Positions 8,610 to 17,880 of a stretch of 64,000 nt of DNA are shown here, piece by piece; the first letter of the stretch is position 1; each line of letters starts with the position of its first letter. The DNA is from G965232465 sp965232465 (GTDB taxonomy: Bacteria > Pseudomonadota > Alphaproteobacteria > JAQWUY01): NCBI GenBank assembly GCA_965232465.1, contig OZ246977.1, positions 372,001 to 436,000 on the forward strand, given 5' to 3'. The position numbers and the translations under genes are program-made. Below the pieces are notes generated by a model that made no database searches, was not told the origin of the DNA, and saw nothing but the letters and a program-made list of their open reading frames with translations.

Positions 8610-9950
8610 TTATTTTTGCCATAGGGGTAGGATAATTGTTGCGATTAGACCGCTTGTGTCTGGATGGTTGGTCAGGGTGATGTTGCCCCCATGTTTGGTG
8701 GCAATATCCAGGGCAATGCTTAGCCCCAATCCCACGCCCCCAGTGCTAATATTGCGTGATTCTTCAAGCCTTACAAATGGGCGGAATACTTTGTCCAGTT
8801 TATCTTGGGGGATGCCACATCCATTATCGCATATATCAATACACACGGTTTTTGATAATTTGCGTACGACAATATCCACCTTGGTGCCATATCTGAATCC
8901 ATTGCTGATAATATTTTCCACCATGCGGGTAATATGTCCCATATCCCCTTGTATAATCGCAGAATCCGACAGGGTTAAAGTAATATCATTGCCCACCGCT
9001 TGCCACTTTTTATATATATCGGTTACCAATATATTTATATCAATCGGTTTCCATACATGGGTTTGTTGTTCATTTGTAAAAGCTAAATATGATTCGATCA
9101 TTTGTTCCAAATCGTTAATGTTGTCAATAATCACCCTTGTATCGTCCGATTGTTCCATTAACGCCAGCTGTAATTTCATGCGGGTAAGTGGGGTGCGTAA
9201 ATCATGAGATATGCCCGACAACATATCAGTGCGTTGTTGTTGGTGACGGTTAATACGATCCGCCATAGTACGCAGGTTAAAAATAGCTTTACGCACTTCA
9301 TCTGATCCCCGAATAGCAACCACATTTAAAGCATTTTTATCCCCTTTGGAAAAAGCGATTACCCCTTGGCTAAGCTTCTTAATGGGGCGGGCTTGGTTGC
9401 GGGCAAAAAACAATGCCATAATTACAAATATAACACCGATAAAAATCGTCCACAACCACACCAATTTTGCCGTAACAGTGGTATATAATCGATATTCATG
9501 GAAGGTAAAAGTAAACTTTTCCACCGCATCGCCCACTTGCACCTGTGCTATATTGGGCGGGATAAACCGCACAGACATTTTTTTATATGGGAGTGTTTTA
9601 TTTTTGTATTGATTGTAAAACACTTCACCAGTTTTGTCTACATAAGGGCGTACATCCCGCATTGGTGTCATTTCATACAATACATCCATACCCAATGTAT
9701 TTGCCAAGTCATGGGCATACTTTGGATCAATTTTATATGACTGTACAATCACATCGATATTAGATATGATGGCATATGACAACGATTGTGTGGACTGTTT
9801 CCAATGGCGGTTATAAAACACATACAAGGAAAATATTTGCACCATAAGTACAGGCAAAACAATTATCAAAAACAAGCGACCATAAATGGTTTTTGGAAAT
9901 AAATATCGACTCAATATGCCTTTGCGATTTAAATTTGAGATCTGGGGCAT
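8610..9950 (-). CDS. Sensor histidine kinase, EnvZ-like
   Basis: 446 residues. One membrane span near residues 25-47, a periplasmic domain of about 110 residues, a second span near 165-188, a HAMP region (ARPIKKLSQG), the phosphoacceptor motif GISHDLRTPLTRMKLQL with its His, then N (NIISNGFRYG), G1 (DICDNGCGIP) and G2 (GGVGLGLSIA) boxes of the catalytic domain. HDLRTPLTR and its surroundings are of the EnvZ/OmpB type. It presumably senses an envelope or osmotic signal and phosphorylates the response regulator encoded just upstream (32 bases away). Confidence 0.93.
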   Translation of the reverse strand: MPQISNLNRKGILSRYLFPKTIYGRLFLIIVLPVLMVQIFSLYVFYNRHWKQSTQSLSYAIISNIDVIVQSYKIDPKYAHDLANTLGMDVLYEMTPMRDVRPYVDKTGEVFYNQYKNKTLPYKKMSVRFIPPNIAQVQVGDAVEKFTFTFHEYRLYTTVTAKLVWLWTIFIGVIFVIMALFFARNQARPIKKLSQGVIAFSKGDKNALNVVAIRGSDEVRKAIFNLRTMADRINRHQQQRTDMLSGISHDLRTPLTRMKLQLALMEQSDDTRVIIDNINDLEQMIESYLAFTNEQQTHVWKPIDINILVTDIYKKWQAVGNDITLTLSDSAIIQGDMGHITRMVENIISNGFRYGTKVDIVVRKLSKTVCIDICDNGCGIPQDKLDKVFRPFVRLEESRNISTGGVGLGLSIALDIATKHGGNITLTNHPDTSGLIATIILPLWQK

Positions 9951-9982
9951 GTATTTTCCTTAAACTATGTGTATATGCAAGG

Positions 9983-10732
9983 CTAAATATACAAAGTATA
10001 TCCAATGTCCCGAACAGTTTGTAAAAATTCTGGGTTTTCACTGTCGGTTTCTAATTTTTTGCGTAAATGGGTAATTTGTACATCCACCGCCCGCTCATCC
10101 CCATAAATTTGGGCATGTTCGCTGATGTCTTGACGGCTGAAAATATGCCTTGGTTTGGCACATAATATATTTAAAATACGGGTTTCCATATCTGTTAATT
10201 TTTCGACAATATCATTGCGGTATAATATCCCCCGTTCACAATCGTATCTCGTCGCCCCAATCATAATCACATTTTGTCCGTCTTGGTCATTACGCACGCA
10301 CCGTAAAATAGCCTTAATACGGGCGGATAATTCATTGGGTTCAAATGGTTTTGTCAAATAATCATCCGCCCCCGCCAGCAATCCATTGATCTTGTCGTCT
10401 AAGTTCGTTTTTGCTGTTAACATTAACACCGCAGTATTATGGTTTTGGCGATATTTTTGTAAAAATTCAATCCCTGTTTCATTGGGCATCATTATATCCA
10501 AAATAATCAAATCAGGATTGATAGTCTGTAAAATTTTCTGTGCTGTTGCTGTATCTTCGGCAACGGACACCAACCAATCATGGCGTTCCAAAAATTTTTG
10601 CAACAACTGACGAATTTGTGCATCGTCATCCACAATTAATATATGAGGGGGCAATATATGGGGGGGTGAAGGGTTTAACATATTGTTGTCCATATGGGTT
10701 TCCACGTGGGTTTTCGTGTGTAAAGATGTCAT
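9983..10732 (-). CDS. Response regulator, OmpR-like
   Basis: Up to 249 residues. The receiver domain has the acidic pair in ILIVDDDAQ, the phosphoacceptor Asp in LIILDIMMP and the conserved Lys in YLTKPFEP. The C-terminal winged-helix domain ends with VDVQITHLRKKLE, as in the OmpR/PhoB family. It forms an operon with the EnvZ-like kinase. The annotated ATG has no clear ribosome binding site; an internal ATG at 10693, preceded by GTGGAAAC, would give a 236-residue protein and is a good alternative start. Targets are unknown; porin and efflux genes are candidates by analogy only. Confidence 0.93.
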   Translation of the reverse strand: MTSLHTKTHVETHMDNNMLNPSPPHILPPHILIVDDDAQIRQLLQKFLERHDWLVSVAEDTATAQKILQTINPDLIILDIMMPNETGIEFLQKYRQNHNTAVLMLTAKTNLDDKINGLLAGADDYLTKPFEPNELSARIKAILRCVRNDQDGQNVIMIGATRYDCERGILYRNDIVEKLTDMETRILNILCAKPRHIFSRQDISEHAQIYGDERAVDVQITHLRKKLETDSENPEFLQTVRDIGYTLYI

Positions 10733-10812
10733 TTGTATATGTCCATTTGTTATACATCAAAGTTAATTATTATATATGTTATAATATACTTTGCTGTTTT
10801 TTACTATATAAA

Positions 10813-10829
10813 TGTCAATAATACTGACA
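10813..10829. promoter_or_regulatory. Inverted repeat upstream of the OmpR-like gene
   Basis: TGTCA-N7-TGACA lies 80-97 bases upstream of the response regulator start. Its spacing and position fit a dimeric regulator site in the promoter region, perhaps autoregulation. No experimental or comparative support is available here. Confidence 0.3.
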
Positions 10830-10891
10830 TATTATTTCATTTTGGTCTTTGCCGAATATTCCCCTATTTTTTATCGAACAGGTATTTTATA

Positions 10892-11671
10892 TTATATGTG
10901 AATTTTTAACCCATCGTATGCGGGTGCAACCCCATCGGGCAGTGTACGCATTAACATATCATAATCCATCTCATGATTCATATGGGTTAAGTAGGTTTTT
11001 TCGGGTTTTAAAATATCGACCCACTGTAAAACTTTGTCGATATGGGCATGGGTGGGGTGGGGTCTGTATCTGAGGGCATCGATAATCCAGATTTTTATTC
11101 CCCATAATTTATCAAATTCTTCAGGATCAAAATCGACCACATCCGTACAATAGGCAAAATCCCCATACCGAAACCCAATGCTGTTAATATGTGTGCTGTG
11201 TTTTTGTTGAATAACAGTAAAGCGTGATGTATTTATGGTAATATTGTTTGTGATGGGGTGTGGCACCAAAGCAGGGCGATAATAGAAGGTTTTATCCGTA
11301 GGCAACGCCCCCATTGCATAGGCAAATTTTTTATATAAGGCACATATGGTTTGTTGGCTGGCATACAGGTCTAAATCCCTGTGGTTTTTCATACATACCC
11401 ACCTTAGGTCGTCTATGCCATGGGTGTGATCCGCATGGGCGTGGGTGCAAAATAGGGCATCAAAATCTGTACGCTTATATCGTAATAATTGTTGGCGTAA
11501 ATCGGGTCCCATATCGACCAACACATGACAATCGGCGGTTTGCATGGCAATGGATGCCCGTAAACGATGATTTTTTGGATTATTGGCATCAACATCCCCC
11601 CACCCTGCATGGATACAGGGAACGCCACTGGAAGTACCACAACCAAGTACAGTTACATATAAAGTTGTCAT
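10892..11671 (-). CDS. MBL-fold metal-dependent hydrolase (PhnP-like)
   Basis: 259 residues. The glycine-rich start LGCGTSSGVP and the metal-binding motif THAHADHTHGIDDL (HxHxDH) place it in the metallo-beta-lactamase fold, in the PhnP-like phosphodiesterase branch. Further metal ligands are provided by later His/Asp residues (YCTDVVDF, HIDKVLQW, LTHMNHEMD). In many alphaproteobacteria such a gene sits directly after tatD, as here. PhnP itself acts on cyclic phosphodiesters, but the substrate of this homologue is not known. Confidence 0.88.
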   Translation of the reverse strand: MTTLYVTVLGCGTSSGVPCIHAGWGDVDANNPKNHRLRASIAMQTADCHVLVDMGPDLRQQLLRYKRTDFDALFCTHAHADHTHGIDDLRWVCMKNHRDLDLYASQQTICALYKKFAYAMGALPTDKTFYYRPALVPHPITNNITINTSRFTVIQQKHSTHINSIGFRYGDFAYCTDVVDFDPEEFDKLWGIKIWIIDALRYRPHPTHAHIDKVLQWVDILKPEKTYLTHMNHEMDYDMLMRTLPDGVAPAYDGLKIHI

Positions 11672-11809
11672 ATAGGTGATTCCATATAAACTGATATTAT
11701 AATAATATATGGCTTTATTTTCATTTGACTGGTTACATCATAAATTTAGTGGGTAAATTTGACGGGTCTGCATCAATTTCCGTATTAAAACCCTTAGCTA
11801 GGGCAATGT

Positions 11810-12610
11810 TTATTTTACCGCTTTTTTAAACAAGGTAAAGAAATTATTTGTAGTATGCCGGGCAATGTCCGCATACGACACGCCCATAACTTGTCCCAGC
11901 CGTTCGGCCGTGTGCATGGTAAATGCAGGTTCACATTTTTTCCCCCGATGGGGCACAGGTGATAAATATGGGCTGTCGGTTTCGACCAATATTTTATCAA
12001 TCGGTATATGATTTTTAACTATATCCCGTAAAATATTGCCTTTGGGAAAAGTTAAAATACCTGATACAGAAATATAAAATCCCATTTCCAATGCAGATTT
12101 TGCCACCGCTTCACCCACAGAAAAACAGTGAATTAACCCAGTAAATACCCCATTGTGAATATATTCTTGTTGTAAAATACGAATCGTATCCGTATCCGCC
12201 CCACGGGTATGCACAATCAAAGGCAATCCCGTTTGTCGTGCAGCTTCGATGTGAATACGAAACGACTCTTCTTGCACAGTTGCATGTTCAGCGGTATAAA
12301 AAAAGTCCAAACCACTTTCGCCAATGCCGATGACCTTGTCGTATTTTGTGGCTTGTATTAAGGTATCCAGATCTACCACCGATTCTTCGTGAGCATGGCA
12401 TGGATGTACCCCCACCGAACAAAACACCCCATCATAACGATTGGCAATCGCCAACACTATTGGAAAAGTTGACATTAAAGTGGATATGGTCTGCATATAC
12501 CGTACGCCATTTTTATGGGCGTTGGCAACACACACATCCAAATTCCCTGTGTCCCGTTCGATATAATCCAGATGACAATGAGAATCAACAATAGTGGGGA
12601 TTGTACACAT
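11810..12610 (-). CDS. tatD: TatD-family metal-dependent deoxyribonuclease
   Basis: 266 residues, typical length. The N-terminal metal motif DSHCHLDY (HxH), GIGESGLDFFY (metal-bridging Glu), LIVHTRGAD, LIHCFSVGE and the terminal ETDSPYLSPVPHRG are TatD family signatures. TatD proteins are Mg-dependent 3'-5' exonucleases or hydrolases linked to DNA repair and quality control. The start overlaps the metG stop by one base, a tight operon arrangement usual for these two genes. Confidence 0.95.
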   Translation of the reverse strand: MCTIPTIVDSHCHLDYIERDTGNLDVCVANAHKNGVRYMQTISTLMSTFPIVLAIANRYDGVFCSVGVHPCHAHEESVVDLDTLIQATKYDKVIGIGESGLDFFYTAEHATVQEESFRIHIEAARQTGLPLIVHTRGADTDTIRILQQEYIHNGVFTGLIHCFSVGEAVAKSALEMGFYISVSGILTFPKGNILRDIVKNHIPIDKILVETDSPYLSPVPHRGKKCEPAFTMHTAERLGQVMGVSYADIARHTTNNFFTLFKKAVK

Positions 12611-14139
12611 TATGCGTGTTCCATATGGGTTATACGGGGGAATATGCCTTGGGGTTTTGGCAACGATACACCCCCAACCAAAGATATGTCAATATGTGCA
12701 AAGGTACGGTTTTTCCCAACCTGTACCAAATGTAAAATTTTATCTGCGGAATCAGGCATAAATGGCTGAATTAAAATCCCCACAATACGGGCAACTTCTG
12801 CACAAGTATACAACACAGTGCCCATGCGATTGGTATCTGTTTTATTTAATGTCCATGGGGCTTGGGCATCAATATAACGATTGGCATCCGCCAATACTCC
12901 CCAAATGGTTTCTAGTGCTTTGTGGAATTGTTGTGCATCGATATGTGTACGGACTTGATCGATAATGGATTTTGCCGATTCAATCAAGGCTATGTCATCC
13001 GCATTTAAATCAGGTATAGGCAAAATACCATCACAGTTTTTGTAAATCATGGATAGCGATCGTTGGCAAAAATTCCCTATATCGTTGGCAAGATCCGCAT
13101 TTATCCGTTTTAACATAGCACTTTTTCGAAAATCCCCATCGTTGCCAAAGGGAACTTCGCGCATCATGAAATATCGGGTTTGGTCCAACCCATATGTGTC
13201 GATCAATGCCACAGGGTCAATCACATTACCAATAGATTTTGAAATTTTCTGCCCTTCATTTGTCCACCAGCCATGGGCAAAGATGCGTTTTGGTAAGGGC
13301 AATTCCGCCGCCATAAGGAACGCTGGCCAATATACAGCGTGAAAACGGATAATATCTTTGCCCACCACATGAACCGCATTACCCCAAAAGTCTTGGTATT
13401 TTTGCGTCGATTCGTTGGGATACCCCAAAGCAGTTATATAATTCGTTAACGCATCCAACCATACATACATAATGTGGGTATGGTCATTGGGTACAGGCAC
13501 GCCCCACTTAAAAGTAGTACGGGAAATAGACAAGTCGTGTAATCCATTTTTAACAAAGTTTATAACTTCGTTACGGCGGGTTTGGGGGGCGATAAAATCT
13601 GGGGTATTTTCATATAATGCCAATAACTTATCTTGCCATTTTGATAAATTAAAAAAGTAACTTGCCTCTTCGACCCATTCCACTTCCGCACCTGTGGGGG
13701 CGTATTTAACGCCCTCTTTTTCAATCAATTCGTCTTCTGTATAATACGCTTCATCCCGTACCGCATACCAACCCGCATACGAATCCAGATAAATATGTCC
13801 TTTGTTCAGTAACCGTTGCCATAAGGCTTGACAGGCGGTGCGGTGGCGGGATTCGGTGGTGCGGATAAAATCATCATTGGAAAAATTCATAATCGTCAAT
13901 AAATCACGGAAGTTTTGCGATACGCTATCGGTAAAATCTTGGGGTGATACCCCTTTGCTATGGGCGGATTTTTCGACCTTTTGCCCATGTTCGTCGGTCC
14001 CCGTCAAAAAGTATGTTTTGTATCCATCCAGTCGTTTAAACCGTGCCAATACATCACATGCCAACGATGTATACGCATGTCCAATATGGGGTTTGTCGTT
14101 TACATAATAAATAGGTGTTGTCACATAATAAGACTTCAT
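12610..14139 (-). CDS. metG: Methionyl-tRNA synthetase
   Basis: 509 residues, the short form without a C-terminal tRNA-binding domain. The HIGH-type motif PHIGHAY occurs near residue 18 and the KMSKS-type loop reads KISKS near residue 300. No zinc-binding Cys cluster is seen in the connective region, as in MetG2-type enzymes. It charges initiator and elongator tRNA-Met in the cytoplasm. ACAGGA precedes the ATG. It sits in the conserved mltB-to-tatD cluster, 62 bases after holB. Confidence 0.97.
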   Translation of the reverse strand: MKSYYVTTPIYYVNDKPHIGHAYTSLACDVLARFKRLDGYKTYFLTGTDEHGQKVEKSAHSKGVSPQDFTDSVSQNFRDLLTIMNFSNDDFIRTTESRHRTACQALWQRLLNKGHIYLDSYAGWYAVRDEAYYTEDELIEKEGVKYAPTGAEVEWVEEASYFFNLSKWQDKLLALYENTPDFIAPQTRRNEVINFVKNGLHDLSISRTTFKWGVPVPNDHTHIMYVWLDALTNYITALGYPNESTQKYQDFWGNAVHVVGKDIIRFHAVYWPAFLMAAELPLPKRIFAHGWWTNEGQKISKSIGNVIDPVALIDTYGLDQTRYFMMREVPFGNDGDFRKSAMLKRINADLANDIGNFCQRSLSMIYKNCDGILPIPDLNADDIALIESAKSIIDQVRTHIDAQQFHKALETIWGVLADANRYIDAQAPWTLNKTDTNRMGTVLYTCAEVARIVGILIQPFMPDSADKILHLVQVGKNRTFAHIDISLVGGVSLPKPQGIFPRITHMEHA

Positions 14140-14201
14140 TTTATTTCCTGTCTATTGTTTATATCATAACGATATATTTTTAAACTATATTACCCCATAT
14201 A

Positions 14202-15236
14202 TCAAGCATGTAATGGTAAAAAAGCGATTAATATAACCACCTTTTTATCCAAGTATACAGGGGGATTGGTGTCTTGTAATGTCTCAGAAATTCTGGTGAC
14301 CCAATCCAGTAAATTGTAATGTTGGTATTTTTGGGTAATATGCGAAAGTGCCTCGTATTCGGATCGCATAACCATTGACAAGGGGATATTTTGGGCATGG
14401 GTGCGGACAATTTTTGCCGCAAAAGATTGCCATAATTTACACAATATATCAAATAAATAGGGCTGTTTTTTATCGCTGACTTTTGCTGCTAAAGTATACA
14501 CCGCATCAGCATTTTTATATAATGCTTCCATGAGTGTATGATATATGGACAGAGCATCATTTTCCATATATAATACTGCATCCCCCGCCGATCCATTGGC
14601 AATATGGGCATAAAATTGAATTTTATCTGCATTTGTACCGGGAAATTTTTGTTGTAAAATATGGGTAATATCCGTTTCTGATAATACATTAAGCGATACT
14701 TTGATACACCGTGATTTAATCGTTGTTAACAACGATTGGGGTCTATGAGTGGTTAAAATAAGGGTTGTACGCTTACCGGGTTCTTCCAAAGTTTTTAATA
14801 ACGCATTTTGCCCATTGGGGGCAATCATGTGGCAATCGTTTAAAATCAATATACGGTGATGGGAAGACGATGGCGTCATCGTGGTAAATGCAATGGCATT
14901 ACGAATATCGTTGGTTTTTATCATACCACTGACATTTTCCGTGCCATCTGCGGTATATCCTTGGTATAAAAATCGTAAATCTGGATGGGACAAGTCGTAC
15001 AATTGTTTGCTTAGCTTTGTGTCGATGTCAAAGTTTAGGGTGTTTAAGGGGGGGGGGGTGTCGTCCAGCAATGCCCGTGCCATACGAAATGCCAAAGCAC
15101 ATTTTCCCACGCCCTGTGGACCGATCAGCAAAAACGCATGTGGTGTACGCCCATGATTGTACAAATTTAAAAAAATCTGTTCCGCTTGGTGTTGTCCCAC
15201 TAGGTCGGGGGGCATACTTATAGGTGCAGTATTCAT
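14202..15236 (-). CDS. holB: DNA polymerase III delta' subunit
   Basis: 344 residues. The P-loop is IGPQGVGKCALAF; the motif KSRCIKVSL resembles the SRC motif of clamp-loader subunits, and LKTLEEPGKRTTLIL is the conserved clamp-loader segment. Delta' is part of the ATP-driven complex that loads the sliding clamp. The gene overlaps tmk by four bases (ATGA), the usual arrangement. A run of 11 Gs on the plus strand (15048-15058) encodes PPP around residue 60 and could be a slippage hotspot in an essential gene. Confidence 0.93.
   Translation of the reverse strand: MNTAPISMPPDLVGQHQAEQIFLNLYNHGRTPHAFLLIGPQGVGKCALAFRMARALLDDTPPPLNTLNFDIDTKLSKQLYDLSHPDLRFLYQGYTADGTENVSGMIKTNDIRNAIAFTTMTPSSSHHRILILNDCHMIAPNGQNALLKTLEEPGKRTTLILTTHRPQSLLTTIKSRCIKVSLNVLSETDITHILQQKFPGTNADKIQFYAHIANGSAGDAVLYMENDALSIYHTLMEALYKNADAVYTLAAKVSDKKQPYLFDILCKLWQSFAAKIVRTHAQNIPLSMVMRSEYEALSHITQKYQHYNLLDWVTRISETLQDTNPPVYLDKKVVILIAFLPLHA
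15048..15058. repeat. 11-base G/C homopolymer inside holB
   Basis: Eleven consecutive Gs on the plus strand (Cs in the coding strand) encode Thr-Pro-Pro-Pro. Any change not divisible by three would truncate HolB at about residue 60-80. Confidence 0.9.
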
Positions 15237-15862
15237 ATGTGCATATTATCCCATAATTGTTTGATATTATTAAAAATATCTTGTATGTCTTGGTCGGCGT
15301 TTATGATTTTATGATGGGAAAATTGTTCGGCAATTTGTAAATACCCTTGACGAACATGGGTATGAAAATCAAGGGATTTGTTTTCAAACCTATCTTGGTT
15401 TTTGTTCCCCCCCTGTGCACGCCCAAGCCCAATGTGGGGGGCGATGTCCAAATATATGGTCATGTCTGGTACAATAAAATCTTTCCCCATTAATAATTTG
15501 TGGGCTTGCCATACTCTGTCGATGCCTAAATTCCCAGCGATGCCTTGATATACAAGGGATGAATCGATAAATCGGTCGCACAATACCACCGCCCCTTGTT
15601 GCAAGGCGGGTATAATGTGCATTTGCACATGGTGTAGGCGACTGGCAATAAGCAGAGCCAGTTCACATTCCGCAGATATTGTGTGTCCTTTATCTGTTAC
15701 AAGTAATGTACGGATATTTTCCGCAAATGGGGTGCCCCCCGGTTCACGGGTGCATATGACCTTGTGCCCAAGCGATTGTAAATACTCTTGTAACAATGGG
15801 ATTTGGGTAGTCTTACCCGCCCCTTCACCGCCTTCGAATGTAATAAAAACGCCATTATACAT
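15233..15862 (-). CDS. tmk: Thymidylate kinase
   Basis: 209 residues. The P-loop is FEGGEGAGKTTQ; the DR motif DRFIDSSLVYQG and the substrate motif TREPGGTPFAENIR are all present. It phosphorylates dTMP to dTDP for DNA synthesis. It follows the carboxypeptidase gene by 12 bases and overlaps holB by four bases. Confidence 0.96.
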   Translation of the reverse strand: MYNGVFITFEGGEGAGKTTQIPLLQEYLQSLGHKVICTREPGGTPFAENIRTLLVTDKGHTISAECELALLIASRLHHVQMHIIPALQQGAVVLCDRFIDSSLVYQGIAGNLGIDRVWQAHKLLMGKDFIVPDMTIYLDIAPHIGLGRAQGGNKNQDRFENKSLDFHTHVRQGYLQIAEQFSHHKIINADQDIQDIFNNIKQLWDNMHI

Positions 15863-15874
15863 TATTTTTTACAC

Positions 15875-17047
15875 TTATGGTGTGCCAAATAAGGTTATCA
15901 TAAAAAAACTGGCAATGCGTCCAAACAGATTGTTTTTGGGGATATTTTCCCCTGCATATAATGGATAATATATGTTTGATACAGGTTTTTCATTGCGATC
16001 AACCTGTTGCACAATAATCCTGCCAATCACATCCCCCATTTTTACAGGGGTGATTATAGGAGATTTATATTCGATTAAGATTTTATTGGTATTATTGTTG
16101 GTTACTTTTTGCGATACATATATGTCTTGCATAGGTATCAGCGGGAGTGTTTTGCCATAGTGCATGGAAAGGGGGGCGTTTTCCAATACTTCATTCCCCT
16201 TAACCATTAAAATATTACGATAATTGTGTAAGAATTCCCGAACCAAAGCCACCCCTTGTTCTTTGCGTTCGTTTTTGGAACGCATACCATTTAATACAAA
16301 CATAATACGACGACTATCCTTAATTGCGCTGGCGATTAATCCATACCCAGAGGCTTGCGTATGACCGGTTTTTAAACCGTCTACGCCAATGTCTACATAT
16401 AATAAAGGATTACGATTACCCTGTTTAATATTGTTATAGGTATAATTTTTTACCGCCCACAAATAATAATATTCTGGGAAATCCCGTATAATTGCATCGG
16501 ATAAAATCACCAAGTCCCATGCGGTTGTGTAATGTTGTTCATCGGGCCAACCGGTGCTATTGGTAAAATTTGTACTGTTCATACCCAATTTTTGGGCGGT
16601 TTGGTTCATAAGTTTGGCAAAACTTTCTTCTGTACCGCTCAGCCCTTCGGCAAGCACCACCGCCGCATCGTTCCCTGATTGAATAATTAAGCCTTTTATC
16701 AATTCATCGACGGTAACACTGGTATCCACCTCTAAGAACATTCGTGACCCGCCCATTTTTCGTGCTTTTTTTGACACATACATTTTTTCGTCGATGGATA
16801 TTTTTCCTTGCTTAATGGCATCAAACACCACATAAGCTGTCATAATTTTGCTCATAGATGCGGGGTACATTCGGCTTTTACCAGATTTATTAAACAATAT
16901 TTGCTTGCTCTGTAAATCATATACAAATGCCTGTTTTGCGGTTGTTTTAAAGGCGTACGCATGCCCCATGAACACTATGCCACCCCATAATATTCCCCAG
17001 ACTATTTTGTTAAACATCATTTTGTTAAACAAGGTTTTCAACATCAT
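15875..17047 (-). CDS. D-alanyl-D-alanine carboxypeptidase (PBP5/6 type)
   Basis: 390 residues. An N-terminal hydrophobic signal segment (about residues 12-32) is followed by the serine motif SMSK (YPASMSKIM), the second motif SGND and the third motif KTG (GLKTGHTQASGYG), all intact. The enzyme trims the terminal D-Ala from peptidoglycan pentapeptides in the periplasm. The C-terminal part continues into a PBP5-like beta domain and a final hydrophobic/amphipathic stretch (SFFMITLFG) that may anchor it. It sits between rlpA and tmk in the conserved cluster. Confidence 0.94.
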   Translation of the reverse strand: MMLKTLFNKMMFNKIVWGILWGGIVFMGHAYAFKTTAKQAFVYDLQSKQILFNKSGKSRMYPASMSKIMTAYVVFDAIKQGKISIDEKMYVSKKARKMGGSRMFLEVDTSVTVDELIKGLIIQSGNDAAVVLAEGLSGTEESFAKLMNQTAQKLGMNSTNFTNSTGWPDEQHYTTAWDLVILSDAIIRDFPEYYYLWAVKNYTYNNIKQGNRNPLLYVDIGVDGLKTGHTQASGYGLIASAIKDSRRIMFVLNGMRSKNERKEQGVALVREFLHNYRNILMVKGNEVLENAPLSMHYGKTLPLIPMQDIYVSQKVTNNNTNKILIEYKSPIITPVKMGDVIGRIIVQQVDRNEKPVSNIYYPLYAGENIPKNNLFGRIASFFMITLFGTP

Positions 17048-17070
17048 TTTTTATTCCTTAAATATGTATT

Positions 17071-17880
17071 TTAAAATTTCTTTATAATAGTAGGTATTTC
17101 CCTTTGTTGCAATATCAATGATAATGTTTCTGCCTTTAATTTCATATTATAAGGTCCTAAGCGGACAGCATATGCCAACATATTATTTAAAGTCGTTTGA
17201 TACACTTCGGTGTGTCCAAAAGATTGCACCATTTTCTTACTTTGTAAAGCGGTATTTAAATCCGAATACACCCCGACTTGCACATAATATCCGCTGGGTA
17301 TGGCGATTATTTTTGCATTTTTAACGGTTTTTATACTGTTTGTACGGGTAACCGAATCCCCATTTACAAGATTGCCATTTTTATCAAATTTTGGCATTGG
17401 GCGGTTGTCAAGCATAGCCTGTTTTAACATTTTTGATTGTTCTGGTAATATTTCCACCTGTACTCGTGCAACACCGTTTCGGATAACATCCAAGTATTTG
17501 GCACTGGCATAGCTTAAATCGATAATGCGCTGTTTGGTATAAGGACCTCTGTCATTGATTTTTACTACAATGGTTCTCCCATTTTGTAAATTGCGAACCC
17601 GCACTAAACTGGGCATAGGCAAAGTACGGTGGGCGGCGGTATAACCGTGTTGGTTGAAAATCGCCCCATTTGCGGTTTTTTTACCATGAAAATTCGGTCC
17701 ATACCAAGATGCCATGCCGACTTCTGAATATGTATAATCTTCTTTGGGGTAATACCGCACACCATATATAGAATAGGGATTGCCCACTTTGTAATGACCA
17801 TTTTGATCTATATCTGTAATGATACCGCATGCGGAAAATACCATTGCCACAGTTATAATTAACAGATACTTTATCGTCAT
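17071..17880 (-). CDS. rlpA: RlpA-family lipoprotein (septal lytic transglycosylase)
   Basis: 269 residues. The start MTIKYLLIITVAMVFSAC is a lipoprotein signal with a lipobox ending at Cys18. The double-psi beta-barrel domain contains GMASWYGPNFHGKKTANG and VKINDRGPY, the RlpA hallmarks, with the catalytic Asp/Glu region. A C-terminal SPOR domain (about residues 195-268) would target it to denuded septal glycans. Its ATG overlaps the mltB stop. Confidence 0.93.
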   Translation of the reverse strand: MTIKYLLIITVAMVFSACGIITDIDQNGHYKVGNPYSIYGVRYYPKEDYTYSEVGMASWYGPNFHGKKTANGAIFNQHGYTAAHRTLPMPSLVRVRNLQNGRTIVVKINDRGPYTKQRIIDLSYASAKYLDVIRNGVARVQVEILPEQSKMLKQAMLDNRPMPKFDKNGNLVNGDSVTRTNSIKTVKNAKIIAIPSGYYVQVGVYSDLNTALQSKKMVQSFGHTEVYQTTLNNMLAYAVRLGPYNMKLKAETLSLILQQREIPTIIKKF

